DNA of 16,172 nucleotides from an uncultured Bacteroidia bacterium (GTDB lineage Bacteria; Bacteroidota; Bacteroidia; Bacteroidales; UBA932), in NCBI GenBank assembly GCA_902767465.1, contig CACXHM010000129.1:1-16172 (forward strand), in the 5' to 3' direction. Shown here in pieces: positions 15,290 to 16,172 of the stretch (the stretch's first letter is position 1; each line of letters begins with the position of its first letter). Under the pieces are notes generated by a model, which saw only the letters and a list, made by a program, of their open reading frames with translations, was not told the DNA's origin and did not search any database. The position numbers and the translations under genes are program-made.

Positions 15290-16132
15290 TTACTTCAACT
15301 GATCGGTAGCCACCCAGTCCATGTCGTTGTAGTCGTCGTTCTCGCCGCACATCCCCCAGATGAAGGTATAATTGCGGGTAGCACAAGCGGAATGGATGCT
15401 CCACTGCGGCGAAATAACCGCCTCCTCATTGTGCATCCAGATATGGCGGGTCTCCTGAGGCTCTCCCATGAAGTGGCACACAGCCGCCCCGTCGGGCACC
15501 TCAAAATAGAAATAAACCTCCATACGGCGGTCGTGGGTATGTGCAGGCATGGTGTTCCAGGTGCTTCCGGGAGCAAGTTCGGTCATTCCCATCTGAAGTT
15601 GGCAGCAAGGCACCACTTCCTTTACCAGCAGGCGGTTGATTGTGCGCTCATTGCTCTCCTCAAGGCTTCCCAGATGCATCACGACAGCATCTTTCTTGGT
15701 AACCTTCTTCACTCCGGTCTCACGGTGTGCAGTGGCTGAGCAGAAATAGAAATGAGCGGGCTTTCCGGAGTCGTCGCTGCAGAATGTCACATGACGATTC
15801 CCCCTGCCTACATAAAGGGCTTCCTTATAGTCGAGATGGTATTCATCTTCTCCGACCTTGACCGTTCCCGGACCTCCGACATTTATGATGCCCAGTTCAC
15901 GCCGCTGGGTAAAGAAGTCGGCACGAAGCACCTCCGGGGCGTTCAAAAGCAGATCTTCTTTAACCGGGACGGCTCCCCCGGCAATTATGCGGTCGAACAT
16001 GGAATAGACCATATTGATCTCGTCCGGCACCATCAGGTTCTGCACCAGGTATTCCCCCCGGATGCGCTCCGTATCGTAATGTCTGGCGTCCAGGTTGGAA
16101 GATGCCTGACGTACTTGGCAATTCAGTTTCAT
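15290..16132 (-). CDS. kduI: 5-dehydro-4-deoxy-D-glucuronate isomerase (KduI)
   Basis: KduI isomerises 5-keto-4-deoxyuronate, formed from unsaturated uronic acids, to 3-deoxy-D-glycero-2,5-hexodiulosonate, the substrate of KduD on the way to KDG. The product is 280 residues, about the same as the E. coli enzyme, and has no signal peptide, so it is cytoplasmic. The cupin zinc ligands are recognisable in PAHTHDRRMEVYFYF (His198, His200, Glu205) and SIHSACATRNY (His247), matching the known His-His-Glu-His set. The N-terminus YDTERIRGEYLV and the LYVGRG motif are also typical. ATG 16132 gives the expected length. Only 40 nt of upstream sequence is visible, with no convincing promoter, so the gene may continue an operon that starts outside the window; kduD is not present here. 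Confidence 0.97.
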   Translation of the reverse strand: MKLNCQVRQASSNLDARHYDTERIRGEYLVQNLMVPDEINMVYSMFDRIIAGGAVPVKEDLLLNAPEVLRADFFTQRRELGIINVGGPGTVKVGEDEYHLDYKEALYVGRGNRHVTFCSDDSGKPAHFYFCSATAHRETGVKKVTKKDAVVMHLGSLEESNERTINRLLVKEVVPCCQLQMGMTELAPGSTWNTMPAHTHDRRMEVYFYFEVPDGAAVCHFMGEPQETRHIWMHNEEAVISPQWSIHSACATRNYTFIWGMCGENDDYNDMDWVATDQLK

Positions 16133-16172
16133 GCGTATTTTTTAATGCGTTGATTTACAAAAGTTTGCTGCA

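Noticed and set aside
16133..16172. Promoter for kduI
   Set aside because: The 40 nt contain a TTTTG but the only box at the right spacing would overlap the start codon and matches poorly, so no promoter is called.

Overview
The window is part of a pectin-utilisation locus (PUL) from a Bacteroidota bacterium, most likely Bacteroidales. The evidence is a SusC/SusD pair, several lipobox-bearing surface enzymes, Bacteroides-type -7 boxes (TAnnTTTG) and few Shine-Dalgarno sites. The species cannot be named from the sequence. All nine genes lie on the minus strand with gaps of 95 bases or less, so they read as one operon transcribed from right to left. No regulator, transposase, RNA gene or CRISPR array was seen.

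In transcription order: kduI (16132-15290), a DUF4861 lipoprotein (15276-14410), a GH28 polygalacturonase (14348-12843), a CE12-CE8 acetylesterase/methylesterase fusion (12781-11060), a GH105 unsaturated-uronyl hydrolase (11006-9687), an FN3-PL1 pectate lyase (9690-7804), SusC (7708-4457), SusD (4444-2594), and a large modular surface lipoprotein (2601-1) whose 3' end lies outside the window.

The genes make a coherent pathway. CE8 and CE12 strip methyl and acetyl groups from pectin. PL1 and GH28 cut the homogalacturonan backbone. SusD and the modular lipoprotein bind glycan at the surface, and SusC imports oligosaccharides. GH105 removes the unsaturated uronic acid that lyases leave at the non-reducing end. 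KduI isomerises the released 5-keto-4-deoxyuronate in the cytoplasm.

The enzymes are ordinary for a pectin PUL. The less expected content is between and inside the genes. A near-identical 46-nt stem-loop cassette fills the two gaps flanking the CE12-CE8 gene and ends at the same distance from each downstream start codon. A 13-bp inverted repeat encloses the GH28 start codon. A 12-bp hairpin followed by a -7 box separates the enzyme block from susCD. The GH105 gene carries an in-frame insert built on a 27-nt direct repeat. No stretch over 300 bases lacks a gene.
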